Positions 52,606 through 61,360 of a stretch of DNA of 64,000 bases are shown piece by piece. The DNA is from Streptomyces pilosus. Lineage in GTDB: Bacteria > Actinomycetota > Actinomycetes > Streptomycetales > Streptomycetaceae. Location: assembly GCF_014649835.1 (NCBI RefSeq), contig NZ_BMTU01000007.1:1-64000 (forward strand), read 5' to 3'. Each line of letters begins with the position of its first letter. Position 1 is the first letter of the stretch. The translations under genes and the position numbers were made by a program. The notes beneath the pieces were generated by a model. The model made no database searches, was not told the origin of the DNA, and saw only the letters and a list, made by a program, of their open reading frames with translations.

Positions 52606-53277
52606 ATGCGTCTCGTCATTGCCCGCTGCTCCGTGGACTACGCCGGGCGGCTCACCGCGCACCTGCCGTCGGCCCCCCGTCTGATCCTCGTCAAGGCCGA
52701 CGGCAGCGTCTCGATCCACGCCGACGACCGGGCCTACAAGCCCCTGAACTGGATGTCGCCGCCCTGTGCGCTGAAGGAGGGGACGGGCGAGGAGGAGGGC
52801 GTCTGGACCGTCGTCAACAAGGCCGGCGAGAAGCTCATCATCACGATGGAGGAGATCCTCCACGACTCCTCGCACGAGCTGGGCGTCGATCCGGGCCTGA
52901 TCAAGGACGGCGTCGAAGCGCACCTCCAGGAACTGCTCGCCGACCGTATCGAGACCCTCGGCGAGGGCTACACGCTCATCCGCCGCGAGTACATGACGGC
53001 GATCGGACCGGTCGACATCCTGTGCCGGGACGCCGAGGGGCGGACCGTCGCGGTGGAGATCAAGCGGCGCGGCGAGATCGACGGCGTGGAGCAGCTCACC
53101 CGCTATCTGGAGCTGCTGAACCGCGATCCCCATCTCGCCCCGGTGCGCGGTGTCTTCGCCGCGCAGGAGATCAAGCCGCAGGCCCGGGTGCTCGCCACCG
53201 ACCGGGGCATCGGCTGCCAGGTCCTCGACTACGACGCGCTGCGCGGCATCGAGGACGACAAGCTGCGCCTGTTCTGA
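52606..53277 (+). CDS. nucS: NucS/EndoMS mismatch-specific endonuclease
   Basis: Protein of 223 aa. It substitutes for MutSL mismatch repair in actinobacteria by cutting both strands at a mismatch. Catalytic PD-(D/E)xK residues are in GPVDILCRDAEG and VAVEIKRRGE, and the C-terminus DKLRLF matches the sliding-clamp-binding motif. ATG at 52606 is 8 bases after TAGCGT without an SD, so probably leaderless. An inverted repeat TCGACC/GGTCGA (52573-52590) lies just upstream of that box. Confidence 0.95.
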   Translation: MRLVIARCSVDYAGRLTAHLPSAPRLILVKADGSVSIHADDRAYKPLNWMSPPCALKEGTGEEEGVWTVVNKAGEKLIITMEEILHDSSHELGVDPGLIKDGVEAHLQELLADRIETLGEGYTLIRREYMTAIGPVDILCRDAEGRTVAVEIKRRGEIDGVEQLTRYLELLNRDPHLAPVRGVFAAQEIKPQARVLATDRGIGCQVLDYDALRGIEDDKLRLF

Positions 53278-53300
53278 CCAGCGGTACGCCGTCGGGATCA

Positions 53301-53331
53301 AGGGCCGGATTCCGTCGTGGAATCCGGCCCT
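53301..53331. terminator. terminator between nucS and STAND-like gene
   Basis: Perfect 13-bp stem (53301-53313 with 53319-53331), GTCGT loop, in the 73-bp convergent gap. Confidence 0.8.
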
Positions 53332-53350
53332 CGACGCATGCGGGCGGACC

Positions 53351-55867
53351 TCAGATCACGGTCTCCCCGGCGGGCGTGCCCGCGTCGCCGCTCTCCGGGG
53401 CGCCGGCGGAGGTGCTGGTCTCCACGGGATCGGAGGCGCCCGGACCACTGGCGGAGTCGCTGGTGGACGGCTCCTCCGGTGTCGTGGGCTCCTCGGTCGG
53501 CGTCGTGGGCTCCTCGGTCGGGGTCGTCGGGTCCTCGGTCGGCTCGGTCGGATCCGGAGACGACGGCGGACTGGACTTGGTGGGCTTCTTCGTCGGCGAC
53601 CCGGTCGGACCGTCGTCCGGTCCGGTCGTCCCGCTCCCGCCCCGGGTCGGCTCGTCCGACGCGTCCGCCGTCGGCGTCGGGTCGTCCGACGTGCCCGGCG
53701 TGCCGTCCGGGCCCGGGTCGGTCGGCCGGCTGGTGGCGTCGCCGGTGTCGCCGTCGCCCCCGGCCGCCGGGTCGGCGCCGAGGCTGCCGTCGTCGACGCC
53801 CTGGCTGGCGGACGGGTTGACGCCGACGTTCTCCGAGGGCGTCCCCGCGTCGTTCTCGGACGTGGCGCCGAGGGTGACCACCGTGCCCAGCACGGCGACG
53901 AGCAGCGCGCCCGCGCCGGCCGCGACCAGGTTGCGCTTGGCCAGACCCTTCAGGCCCACGCCCGCCCTGGCCGGGGGCGGGGCCGGCGAGGGCACCGTAC
54001 GGCTGATGACATGGGCGGTGTCGGCGGGCGGCTGGAGCTGCGGGAAGGCGGTGGGCAGCCCGCGCGGCGGCGGGGCCGACTCCTCGAAGTGGGCCTCCGG
54101 CACCTCCTCGCCCGCGGTCGGCGCGATCGCCAGCGGGACGCCGGAGCGGTCGGCGACCAGGGCCAGGGCCCGGCGTCCGGCCACGGTGCCGCGCTTGTCG
54201 GCGAGGGCGCCGCGCAGTCCGATGGACGCCTCCAGTTCGGCGCGCGCCCGGTCGAGCTGTCCCGCGCACAGCGCGTGGATGCCCAGCTCGTGGTGGAAGT
54301 AGGCCTCCTCGCCGACGTCACCGGCGAGCCGGGCGGCCTCCGCGCCGGCCCGCAGCGCGCGCTGCCAGGCGCTCCAGTGCAGCCCGGCGGCGAACGCGGG
54401 GGCGGCGGTGCGGGCGAGCTGCACGGCGGTGCTGGGCTCGCCCTCGGTGGTGGCGGAGGTGAGCGGTGACAGCGCGGCGAGCGCGGTGAGGACCGCGTCC
54501 GCCTCGGCGCACACGCGTTCCGGGGTGACCGAGGGGTGCCCGGTCCACCAGGCGTAGTGCTGGGCGGCGGCGCGGACCTGGTCCTCGGCGTCGTCGGCGT
54601 ACCCGGCGGCCTCGAGCTGGGCCTGCACCCCGGCGGCGAGCCGGTAGCGGGAGCCGGCCGGGGAGACCAGCCCGCAGGCGGCCAGCTCGCCGAGGGCGGC
54701 GTCGGCGTGGGTGTCGCCCACCAGGGCGGGCAGGTGCGCCTGGTGGGGCACCTCTCCGCCGAGCGCGACGGCGAACCGCAGGGTGGCCCGTGCGGAGGCG
54801 CTGAGCCGGGAGGCGAGCAGCGGGGCGGGGGCGGCGGCCTCGCCGAGCGAGGGCAGCGGCACGTCGTCGCCGTCGACGTCGGCGGGGTCGTAGGGGGTCT
54901 CGCCCGGGCGCACGTCCTCGAAGACGCCGAACTCGTCGACGACGCTGCTGCCGGCCCGCAGCCGGTCGCGCTGCCGCAGCAGGGCGCCGGCCTGGACGAA
55001 GCGCAGCGGCAGGCCCTCGGACTCGAACCAGAGGTCGCCGGCCCAGTTGGACTCGTCCTCGGTGAGGGCGCGGCCGACGGCGTGTTCGAGCAGGTCGAGT
55101 CCGGCCGCGCGGTCGAGCCCTGCGAGGACCACTTCCTCGATGCCGGCGTCGGCGGACGGCTCGGGCACCTCGGGGGCGGCTCCGAAGAGGAAGGCGCACT
55201 CGGGGGTGGCGTCCAGCAGCTCGTCGAGCGCGGCGCCGCCGAACTCCAGGTCGTCCAGGACGACGACGGCACCGATCTCGCGGACGTGCTCGACGAGCCG
55301 GTCCCGCTCGGGGCGGTGCAGGGGGGCGTCGTGAACGGCGTAGAAGAGGTCGTACAGCAGGTCGTCGGCGGAGCGGTGCAGGCCGTTGAGCCGGACCACG
55401 CCGTCGGGCGCGAGGTCGGCGCAGTCCTCGGCGACGACGTCGAGCAGCCGGGACCGGCCGGAGCCGCCCGGGCCGGTGAGGCGTACGGAGCGGCCGCGGG
55501 CGAGCAGCCGGACCAGCTTCTCGCGCTCGTCCTGGCGGGCCAGCAGCGGCAGCGTGGGCTGCGCGGGCCCCGGCGGGACGGGCGGCCTGGCGGCACGCTC
55601 GACCTCGGCGCGTTCGGCCTCGGTGAGCTTGGCGGGGCGGGCCGGGCGTTCGGCGGGCGGGCAGGGCTCGATCTCGCTGCCGTCGACGGGGTTGACGGTC
55701 AGCAGGAAGTCGCCGGAGACCAGCTGCACCGTGCGGGCGAGCGCGGGCACGTGCTGTCCGAAGTCGGAGGTGAGGGATTCCCGGGGAGGGCGCTGACGCG
55801 GCGCGCCCCGGGAAGCGCCCTCGTCGTCGTGGCCGTACTCATCGGGTCCCGGGTTGTTCGGGTCCAT
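53351..55867 (-). CDS. STAND-like NTPase with TM helix and long extracytoplasmic tail
   Basis: About 838 aa. A disordered N-terminus is followed by an NTPase-like core with GPGGSGRS at 132-139, a Walker A in which the usual Lys is Arg (R138), then VVLDDLEFG and winged-helix/TPR-like helical regions to about residue 600. A TM helix (AAGAGALLVAVLGTVVTLGA, about 640-660) precedes a ~180-residue Thr/Pro/Asp/Ser-rich tail. The Arg suggests weak or absent ATP hydrolysis. ATG at 55867 after TAGGACCT. Function unknown; a STAS gene lies upstream. Confidence 0.8.
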   Translation of the reverse strand: MDPNNPGPDEYGHDDEGASRGAPRQRPPRESLTSDFGQHVPALARTVQLVSGDFLLTVNPVDGSEIEPCPPAERPARPAKLTEAERAEVERAARPPVPPGPAQPTLPLLARQDEREKLVRLLARGRSVRLTGPGGSGRSRLLDVVAEDCADLAPDGVVRLNGLHRSADDLLYDLFYAVHDAPLHRPERDRLVEHVREIGAVVVLDDLEFGGAALDELLDATPECAFLFGAAPEVPEPSADAGIEEVVLAGLDRAAGLDLLEHAVGRALTEDESNWAGDLWFESEGLPLRFVQAGALLRQRDRLRAGSSVVDEFGVFEDVRPGETPYDPADVDGDDVPLPSLGEAAAPAPLLASRLSASARATLRFAVALGGEVPHQAHLPALVGDTHADAALGELAACGLVSPAGSRYRLAAGVQAQLEAAGYADDAEDQVRAAAQHYAWWTGHPSVTPERVCAEADAVLTALAALSPLTSATTEGEPSTAVQLARTAAPAFAAGLHWSAWQRALRAGAEAARLAGDVGEEAYFHHELGIHALCAGQLDRARAELEASIGLRGALADKRGTVAGRRALALVADRSGVPLAIAPTAGEEVPEAHFEESAPPPRGLPTAFPQLQPPADTAHVISRTVPSPAPPPARAGVGLKGLAKRNLVAAGAGALLVAVLGTVVTLGATSENDAGTPSENVGVNPSASQGVDDGSLGADPAAGGDGDTGDATSRPTDPGPDGTPGTSDDPTPTADASDEPTRGGSGTTGPDDGPTGSPTKKPTKSSPPSSPDPTEPTEDPTTPTEEPTTPTEEPTTPEEPSTSDSASGPGASDPVETSTSAGAPESGDAGTPAGETVI

Positions 55868-56126
55868 AGGTCCTAGCCCCCCAAAAGCGTCGTGGCTGAA
55901 GCCCTCCCCGGCCTCGCTGCACACCGCGCTGTCGCTTCTGGTCCGGGCCCGCTCGAGGGTTGCAAGGCAGCGGGCAGCCGAACCCTAAACCTTCGCCCAG
56001 TATCTACGACAGTCCGGGGTACCGCGGGGTCCGAGACGTCACAGTCTCGTGAGGATTGTGCGCGGTCGCACGGTTCACCGAGGCCGGCCCGGGTCCGCGG
56101 GACGTCCGTCGCGCAGCCGTGCGGCC

Positions 56127-56450
56127 TCACACGCGGGGCAGCGTGTCCACCCCGATGCCCCCTTCGATCGCCAGGATGCGGTGCAGCCGGGTGGCCACCA
56201 ACAGGCGCTGCATCTGCGGCGGTACGTCGCGCAGCACCAGGCGCCGGCCGCACCGGCCGGCCCGTCGGTGGGCTCCCATGATCACGCCGAGTCCGGTGGC
56301 GTCCCAGGAGTCCAGTTCGGACAGGTCCAGTACCAGGTCGCCGGCTCCGTCGTCGACGGCCGAGTGCAGGACCGTACGGGCGTCCGCCGCGCTGCGGACG
56401 TCGAGGCGGCCCCCGACGACCAGCTCGGCGTGGTCGCCCCTGATGTGCAT
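56127..56450 (-). CDS. STAS-domain protein, anti-sigma-factor antagonist type
   Basis: Protein of 107 aa covering one STAS domain (LVVGGRLDVRSAADARTVL ... LVLDLSELDSWDATGLGVI). The phosphoacceptor position in DATGLG is Thr where most antagonists have Ser. GGGAG is seven bases before the ATG. A 10-bp inverted repeat (GCAACCTCTG 56506-56515, CAGAGGTTGC 56531-56540) lies just upstream. No anti-sigma kinase is adjacent. Confidence 0.86.
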   Translation of the reverse strand: MHIRGDHAELVVGGRLDVRSAADARTVLHSAVDDGAGDLVLDLSELDSWDATGLGVIMGAHRRAGRCGRRLVLRDVPPQMQRLLVATRLHRILAIEGGIGVDTLPRV

Positions 56451-56569
56451 ATGCGCTCCCCGTGATCCGTCTCGTGCTCCGTGTGTTGTTCCCAAGGCCG
56501 GTGATGCAACCTCTGACTGCGTGGCGGCGGCAGAGGTTGCTGCCTGTAAGCCAACCGATACCGAATTCA

Positions 56570-56594
56570 CCCCGGCGTGTGACGCACGCCGGGG
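56570..56594 (-). terminator. terminator after 3-hydroxyacyl-CoA dehydrogenase gene
   Basis: Perfect 10-bp stem (CCCCGGCGTG 56570-56579 with CACGCCGGGG 56585-56594), TGACG loop. Confidence 0.7.
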
Positions 56595-56607
56595 CGAGTG
56601 CGCGGTG

Positions 56608-57456
56608 TCAGTGCTCGTAGAAGCCCTGCCCGCTCTTGCGCCCGATGTCACCGGCGTCAACCATCCGGCGCATCAGCTCGGGGGCGGCGAACTTCTCGTC
56701 CTGGGACTCGGTGTAGATGTTGTCGGTGGCGTGCAGCAGGATGTCGACGCCGGTGAGGTCGGCGGTGGCCAGCGGTCCCATGGCGTGGCCGAAGCCCAGC
56801 TTGCAGGCGAGGTCGATGTCCTCGGCGCTCGCCACGCCCGACTCGTACAGCTTGGCGGCCTCGACGACGAGGGCGGCGATGAGGCGGGTGGTGACGAAGC
56901 CGGCGACGTCCCGGTTGACGACGATGCAGGTCTTGCCGACCGACTCGGCGAACTCCCGGGTCCTGGCGAGGGTTTCGTCGCTCGTCTTGTAGCCGCGGAC
57001 CAGCTCGCACAGCTTCATCATCGGCACCGGCGAGAAGAAGTGGGCGCCGACGACCCGCTCCGGGTGCTCCGTCGCGGCCGCGATCTTGGTGATCGGGATG
57101 GCGGAGGTGTTGGAGGCGAGGACGGTGTCCTCCCGCACGATCTTGTCGAGCGCGCGGAAGATCTCGTGCTTGACCTCGAGCTTCTCGAACACGGCCTCGA
57201 CGACGACGTCCGCGTCCGCGCAGGCGTCCAGGTCGGTGGTCGTGGTGATCCGGGCGAGGGCCGCGTCGGCGTCGTGCGCCTCCAGCTTGCCCTTGCTCAC
57301 GAACCTGTCGTACGACGCCTTGATGCCGTCGGTGCCCCGCGTGAGCGCCTCGTCGGTCACGTCGCGCAGGACGACATCCCAGCCCGCCTGGGCGGAGACC
57401 TGGGCGATGCCGGATCCCATGAGACCGGCTCCGATGACGGCGAGCTTCCCAGCCAC
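56608..57456 (-). CDS. 3-hydroxybutyryl-CoA dehydrogenase
   Basis: Protein of 282 aa. NAD-binding Rossmann start LAVIGAGLMGSGIAQVSAQAGWDV, SNTSAIPITKIA, catalytic His in GAHFFSPVPMMKLCELV and C-terminal DLTGVDILLHATDNIYTE. Oxidises 3-hydroxybutyryl-CoA to acetoacetyl-CoA, or the reverse for ethylmalonyl-CoA-type routes. GTG at 57456 with GGGGAG. GTCTCAC-GGG-GTGAGAC (57566-57582) upstream is a candidate operator. Confidence 0.93.
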   Translation of the reverse strand: MAGKLAVIGAGLMGSGIAQVSAQAGWDVVLRDVTDEALTRGTDGIKASYDRFVSKGKLEAHDADAALARITTTTDLDACADADVVVEAVFEKLEVKHEIFRALDKIVREDTVLASNTSAIPITKIAAATEHPERVVGAHFFSPVPMMKLCELVRGYKTSDETLARTREFAESVGKTCIVVNRDVAGFVTTRLIAALVVEAAKLYESGVASAEDIDLACKLGFGHAMGPLATADLTGVDILLHATDNIYTESQDEKFAAPELMRRMVDAGDIGRKSGQGFYEH

Positions 57457-57805
57457 TGTGCGACTCCCCTTCGAATGCGACACGCTCACACACTGTTTCC
57501 GTACGTCACTCGCGGACATTAGCGGTCGCAAGGGAGCGTGTGAGGGGTTAGTAATGCGTGTCACGGTCTCACGGGGTGAGACACCGGTCACGTCCGGCGC
57601 GCCCCGCGCGCGTCCGTCCGCCCCGCCGGCCCGGAGAGGCGGAGCGGCCCGGCCGGCAGGCTCCGGCCGTCCCCGCTTCCCGCCGCCAACCCCGGTTGTT
57701 CGCCCCGGCATTGTTGACGCGCGTAGCACTCTGCCGCACGCTGGTGCACGGCCGTCACACGAGCGGCCGCACACCACCCTTCAGCGAGACGGCCGGGAGC
57801 ACTGA
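57457..57805. other. 349-bp intergenic region with palindrome
   Basis: Divergent between the dehydrogenase and the M15 peptidase gene. Holds GTCTCAC-GGG-GTGAGAC (57566-57582), a perfect 17-bp dyad, and a GC-rich stretch with no supported gene. Confidence 0.5.
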
Positions 57806-58538
57806 ATGTTCAGACGTGCGACACGCATGCTTCTCTCCATTGTCATGGTCATGGCTGGAACGGTTCTCGGTGTCGGCGCCACCGCCGGAACCGCCCAGGC
57901 GGACAGCTGCTACATCCGGAGGCACCCTGTCCCAGGGTGCCTCCGGAAGCGATGTGACGCAGCTTCAGATCCGGGTGGCCGGCTGGGTGACCTCGGGCGA
58001 ACGGCTCTCGTACGACGGCAGCTACGGCGCCCGCACCACCGCCGCCGTCAAGAAGTTCCAGGCGGCCTACGGGCTGACCGCCGACGGGATCGCCGGTCCC
58101 GCGACCTTCAGCAAGATCTACGCGCTGCAGGACGCCGACTGCACTCCCGTCCACTTCAGCTACGCCGAGCTCAACAAGTGCAACTCCGACTGGTCGGGCG
58201 GCGCGGTGTCGGCGGCCACCGCCAGGGCGAACGCGCTGAAGACCATGTGGAAGCTGGAGGCGATGCGGCACGCCCTCGGCGACGTGCCGATCACCATCTC
58301 CAGCGGCTTCCGCTCCTACTCCTGCAACAGCGCGGTGGGCGGCTCGTCGACCAGCCGCCACCTCTACGGTGACGCCGCCGACCTCGTCGGCTCCCCGAGC
58401 CTGTGCACCCTGGCCCGACAGTCCCGGGTCCACGGCTTCTCCGAGATCCTGGGCCCGGGCTACCCCGGCCACAACGACCACACCCACGTGGCCTTCGACC
58501 CGTCCCCGTACTGGTCGGCACCCACCTGCGGGATCTGA
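57806..58538 (+). pseudogene. secreted peptidoglycan-binding M15 (DD-carboxypeptidase-like) protein, frameshifted
   Basis: ATG at 57806 with CGGGAG. Signal peptide MFRRATRMLLSIVMVMAGTV ... AQA runs in one frame up to about 57914; from 57915 the +1 frame gives GGTLSQGASGSDVTQLQIRVAGW (peptidoglycan-binding domain) and an M15 peptidase domain with zinc motifs SRHLYGDAADL and NDHTHVAFD to 58538. A single extra base near 57914 explains the break. Domains are otherwise intact, so this is either a sequencing error at a strong hairpin, a recent mutation, or programmed frameshifting. Product would trim cell-wall D-Ala peptides. Confidence 0.75.
57915..57947. repeat. perfect 14-bp inverted repeat at the frameshift point
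   Basis: TCCGGAGGCACCCT (57915-57928) and its exact complement AGGGTGCCTCCGGA (57934-57947) flank GTCCC. The left arm begins at the first base of the restored frame. It encodes the conserved SGGTLSQGASG segment. Confidence 0.9.
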
Positions 58539-58564
58539 CCCGGTCCACCGTCCACCCGCGTCCT

Positions 58565-58616
58565 CCGGCGGCACGGCGGGCCCGCGCGAAGGCGCGACCG
58601 CCCGCCGTGCCGCCGG
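58565..58616. terminator. terminator after M15 peptidase gene
   Basis: Perfect 16-bp stem (58565-58580 with 58601-58616) with an inner CGCGC/GCGCG pairing in the 20-nt loop. Confidence 0.75.
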
Positions 58617-58677
58617 CGGGGACGGCGAACCGGCACGCGCCCGTCCGGCGGCCGGGCCGCCGAACTAGGCTGGCCCC

Positions 58678-59250
58678 ATGGTCAACCTGACGCGTATCTA
58701 CACCCGGACCGGCGACAAGGGCACCACGCACCTCGGGGACATGTCCCGGGTCGCCAAGACCGATCTGCGGATCTCCGCCTACGCCGACTCCAACGAGGCG
58801 AACGCGGTGATCGGCACGGCGATCGCCCTGGGCGGTCTGGAGGCGGAGGTCGTCGAGGTCCTCACCCGCGTGCAGAACGACCTGTTCGACGTCGGCGCCG
58901 ACCTGTCGACGCCGGTGGTGGAGAACCCCGAGTACCCGCCGCTGCGGGTCGAGCAGTTCTACGTCGACCGGCTGGAGGAGGACTGCGACCGCTTCAACGA
59001 GCGGCTGGAGAAGCTCCGCTCCTTCATCCTGCCCGGCGGCAGCGCGGGCGCGGCCCTCCTCCACCAGGCCTGCACGGTCGTACGCCGGGCCGAGCGCTCC
59101 ACCTGGGCGGCGCTGGAGGTCCACGGCGAGACCATGAACCCGCTCACCGCCACCTACCTCAACCGGCTCTCCGACCTCCTGTTCATCCTGGCCCGCATCG
59201 CCAACAAGGCAACCGGCGACGTCCTGTGGGTGCCGGGCGGGGAGCGCTGA
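58678..59250 (+). CDS. cob(I)alamin adenosyltransferase, PduO type
   Basis: Protein of 190 aa. Motifs IYTRTGDKGTTHLGD, SNEANAVIGTA, RVQNDLFDVGADLSTP and the C-terminal RRAERSTWAALE ... LNRLSDLLFILAR define the PduO-type ATP:cob(I)alamin adenosyltransferase, which makes adenosylcobalamin for mutases such as IcmA. ATG at 58678 is 6 bases after TAGGCT and lacks an SD: leaderless. Confidence 0.94.
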   Translation: MVNLTRIYTRTGDKGTTHLGDMSRVAKTDLRISAYADSNEANAVIGTAIALGGLEAEVVEVLTRVQNDLFDVGADLSTPVVENPEYPPLRVEQFYVDRLEEDCDRFNERLEKLRSFILPGGSAGAALLHQACTVVRRAERSTWAALEVHGETMNPLTATYLNRLSDLLFILARIANKATGDVLWVPGGER

Positions 59251-59253
59251 GCC

Positions 59254-59451
59254 CTACCGCAGCCGCGCCGGGCCGCGCACGGCCCGGTACAGGCCCAGCA
59301 GCACCTCCGCGCCCCCGGCGCACGCCATCACCGCACCCGCCTTCGCGGGCTCGACCCAGCGCAGGTCCAGTCCCCCGCCGAACAGCCACAGCCCCAGCCC
59401 TGCCACCAGGGTGAGGGCGCCGGCGAGGAGGTTCCGGGACGCCCGCGTCAC
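59254..59451 (-). CDS. small two-helix membrane protein
   Basis: Protein of 65 aa: LLAGALTLVAGLGLWLFGGGLDLRWVEPAKAGAVMACAGGAEVLLGLY holds two hydrophobic helices. GTG at 59451 overlaps the upstream membrane gene by 4 bp (GTGA), so it is translationally coupled. Function unknown. Confidence 0.72.
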   Translation of the reverse strand: MTRASRNLLAGALTLVAGLGLWLFGGGLDLRWVEPAKAGAVMACAGGAEVLLGLYRAVRGPARLR

Positions 59452-60029
59452 CGGACGGCCCTCTCCCGGCCCGCGTCGCCGGCCGTGGGTCCGCCCGCCG
59501 GGGCCTTCTTCGGCCAGATCCAGTACGCCAGCGCCACCAGCCCGTGGATCCCGGTGATCCGCCAGGCGGTGAAGCGCCATGCCTCCAGCGAGGTGACACG
59601 GCCCGGGTCGTCGACGTACCAGATGGCGAGCTGGAGCAGGAGGGTCGCGACGGCGGCGCCCGCCAGGGTGCCCAGCCAGATCCTCGTCTCGTGCCGGGCG
59701 CGGGCCGTGCCGTACCGCGGCGGGCCGGGCGGGCGGGGCGCGCCGCCCAGGCGGTGGGCGGCGTGACCGTCGAGCCACTTCACGGTGCGGTGGCCGTGGC
59801 CCACCGTGTAGCCGATGTACAGCGCGGCCAGTCCGTGCGTCCAGTTCGGCTCCGCGCCGTTCCTCAGGTCCAGGGCGGTGACCACCAGCAGCACGACCTC
59901 CAGCAGCGGCTCGCACAGCAGCAGCGCCAGGCCGGTGCGCGGCATCCTCAGCAGGTAGCGGAAGGCCAGTCCGGCGGCCAGCAGCACCCAGAAGCCGATC
60001 TCGCAGGCGGCGATCAAGGCGACGATCAC
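59448..60029 (-). CDS. integral membrane protein
   Basis: Protein of 193 aa with about five helices (MIVALIAACEIGFWVLLAAG; TGLALLLCEPLLEVVLLVV; a loop WTHGLAALYIGYTVGHGHRTVKWLDGHAAHRLGG; IWLGTLAGAAVATLLLQLA; ITGIHGLVALAYWIW). The His-rich loop could bind metal. GTG with AGAGGAG. No family recognised with confidence. Confidence 0.8.
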   Translation of the reverse strand: MIVALIAACEIGFWVLLAAGLAFRYLLRMPRTGLALLLCEPLLEVVLLVVTALDLRNGAEPNWTHGLAALYIGYTVGHGHRTVKWLDGHAAHRLGGAPRPPGPPRYGTARARHETRIWLGTLAGAAVATLLLQLAIWYVDDPGRVTSLEAWRFTAWRITGIHGLVALAYWIWPKKAPAGGPTAGDAGRERAVR

Positions 60030-60181
60030 GGTTCGCTCCTCTCGGTCACCCTTCCAGGCTCCCGTCCGGAACCGCCCGGGGCGTCGTCACCGCCGACGAA
60101 CTCGCGGTACATCGAAGGATGCAGTCCGAGACCCTCCGCGGGGATCAGGCGCCGGGTGCGCGCACCGTGTTGGATGGTGCC

Positions 60182-61360
60182 ATGACCCCGCCACCGCTGC
60201 GCCCGCCCCGCTTCGACGTGGGGGTGGCGCTCGCCGGACTCGCCGGCGGGCTGCTGCTGTGGGGCTTCGGGCTCGGTGTCCGGCCGGACACCGACCCGGT
60301 CGTGCTCTTCGGCGGCCGCTGGGCGCTCCTCGTGCCGCTCGCCGTGGTCGCCGGCTGCGAGCTGCTGCGGCGCACCGCCCCGCGCACCGCCCTGGCCGTC
60401 GGCACGCTGGCGCTGGCCGCGGACGTCATGACCCAGGGCAGCATCGCCACGATCGTGATGTACACGGACCTGGTGTACGCCGCGGTCGTGTACGGCACGC
60501 CCGCCACCGCACGCCGGCTGCCGTGGGTCACCGGTGTGCTCACCATCGCCGCGGCCCTGGTGCCGTACGCCGTGTGGCGGGTGCCGGAGGCGCTGGTCCT
60601 CGGGCTGGTCGTCGGCGCCGTGACGTTCGGGCCCGCGTCGACCGGCCTGATCGTGCGCAACCACCGCGACGCCGCCGAGGCCGCCCGGCTGCGTGCCGAA
60701 CAGACCGCGCTGCTCGCGGAGATGGACCGCGTCCAGGCCGTGACCGCGGAACGTGCCCGGATGGCGCGCGAGTTGCACGACATGGTCGCCAACCACCTGT
60801 CCGCGATCGCCATCCACTCCACGGCCGCGCTGTCCCTGGACGACCCCGGGACCTCCAGGGAGGCGCTCGGGGTGATCCGGGAGAACAGCGTGCAGGGACT
60901 GACCGAGATGCGGCGGCTCATCGGCATCCTGCGCGACGGGGAGGCCGACCGGGAACCGGCGGCGACCCCCACGCTGGACGGCCTGGGTGCCCTGGTCGAG
61001 GGCGCCCGCGCCAACGGGCTGGACGTCACCCTCGACGCCACGTACGACGACGTGCCCGCCCCCGTCGAACTGGCCGCGTACAGGATCGTGCAGGAGTCGC
61101 TGACGAACGCCCTGAAGCACGCCGCGCCGGGGCGGGTCACCGTGTGCCTGCGCCGGCCGGCCGACGCCCTCGACATCCGGGTGACCAGTCCGCACGGCGA
61201 CCGGGACGCCCCGCGCGCGCCGGGATCGGGGGCCGGTCTCGTCGGCATGCGGGAACGGGCCGCCCTGCTGGACGGCACCTTCGAGGCCGGTCCCGAGGGC
61301 ACGCTGTGGGTGGTGCGCGCCACCCTCCCCCTCACCGACACCGAGCAAGGAGACACCTGA
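60182..61360 (+). CDS. chiS: sensor histidine kinase of chitinase locus
   Basis: Protein of 392 aa, NarL-type kinase. About four to five N-terminal TM helices (residues 10-155), then HisKA_3 with H-box MARELHDMVANHLSAI and an HATPase with ESLTNALKHA and GAGLVGMRERAALL. It precedes a NarL regulator and the chitinase gene, the arrangement called chiS-chiR-chiC in streptomycetes. ATG at 60182 was preferred to an upstream in-frame ATG (60119) because it directly precedes the TM region. Confidence 0.87.
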   Translation: MTPPPLRPPRFDVGVALAGLAGGLLLWGFGLGVRPDTDPVVLFGGRWALLVPLAVVAGCELLRRTAPRTALAVGTLALAADVMTQGSIATIVMYTDLVYAAVVYGTPATARRLPWVTGVLTIAAALVPYAVWRVPEALVLGLVVGAVTFGPASTGLIVRNHRDAAEAARLRAEQTALLAEMDRVQAVTAERARMARELHDMVANHLSAIAIHSTAALSLDDPGTSREALGVIRENSVQGLTEMRRLIGILRDGEADREPAATPTLDGLGALVEGARANGLDVTLDATYDDVPAPVELAAYRIVQESLTNALKHAAPGRVTVCLRRPADALDIRVTSPHGDRDAPRAPGSGAGLVGMRERAALLDGTFEAGPEGTLWVVRATLPLTDTEQGDT

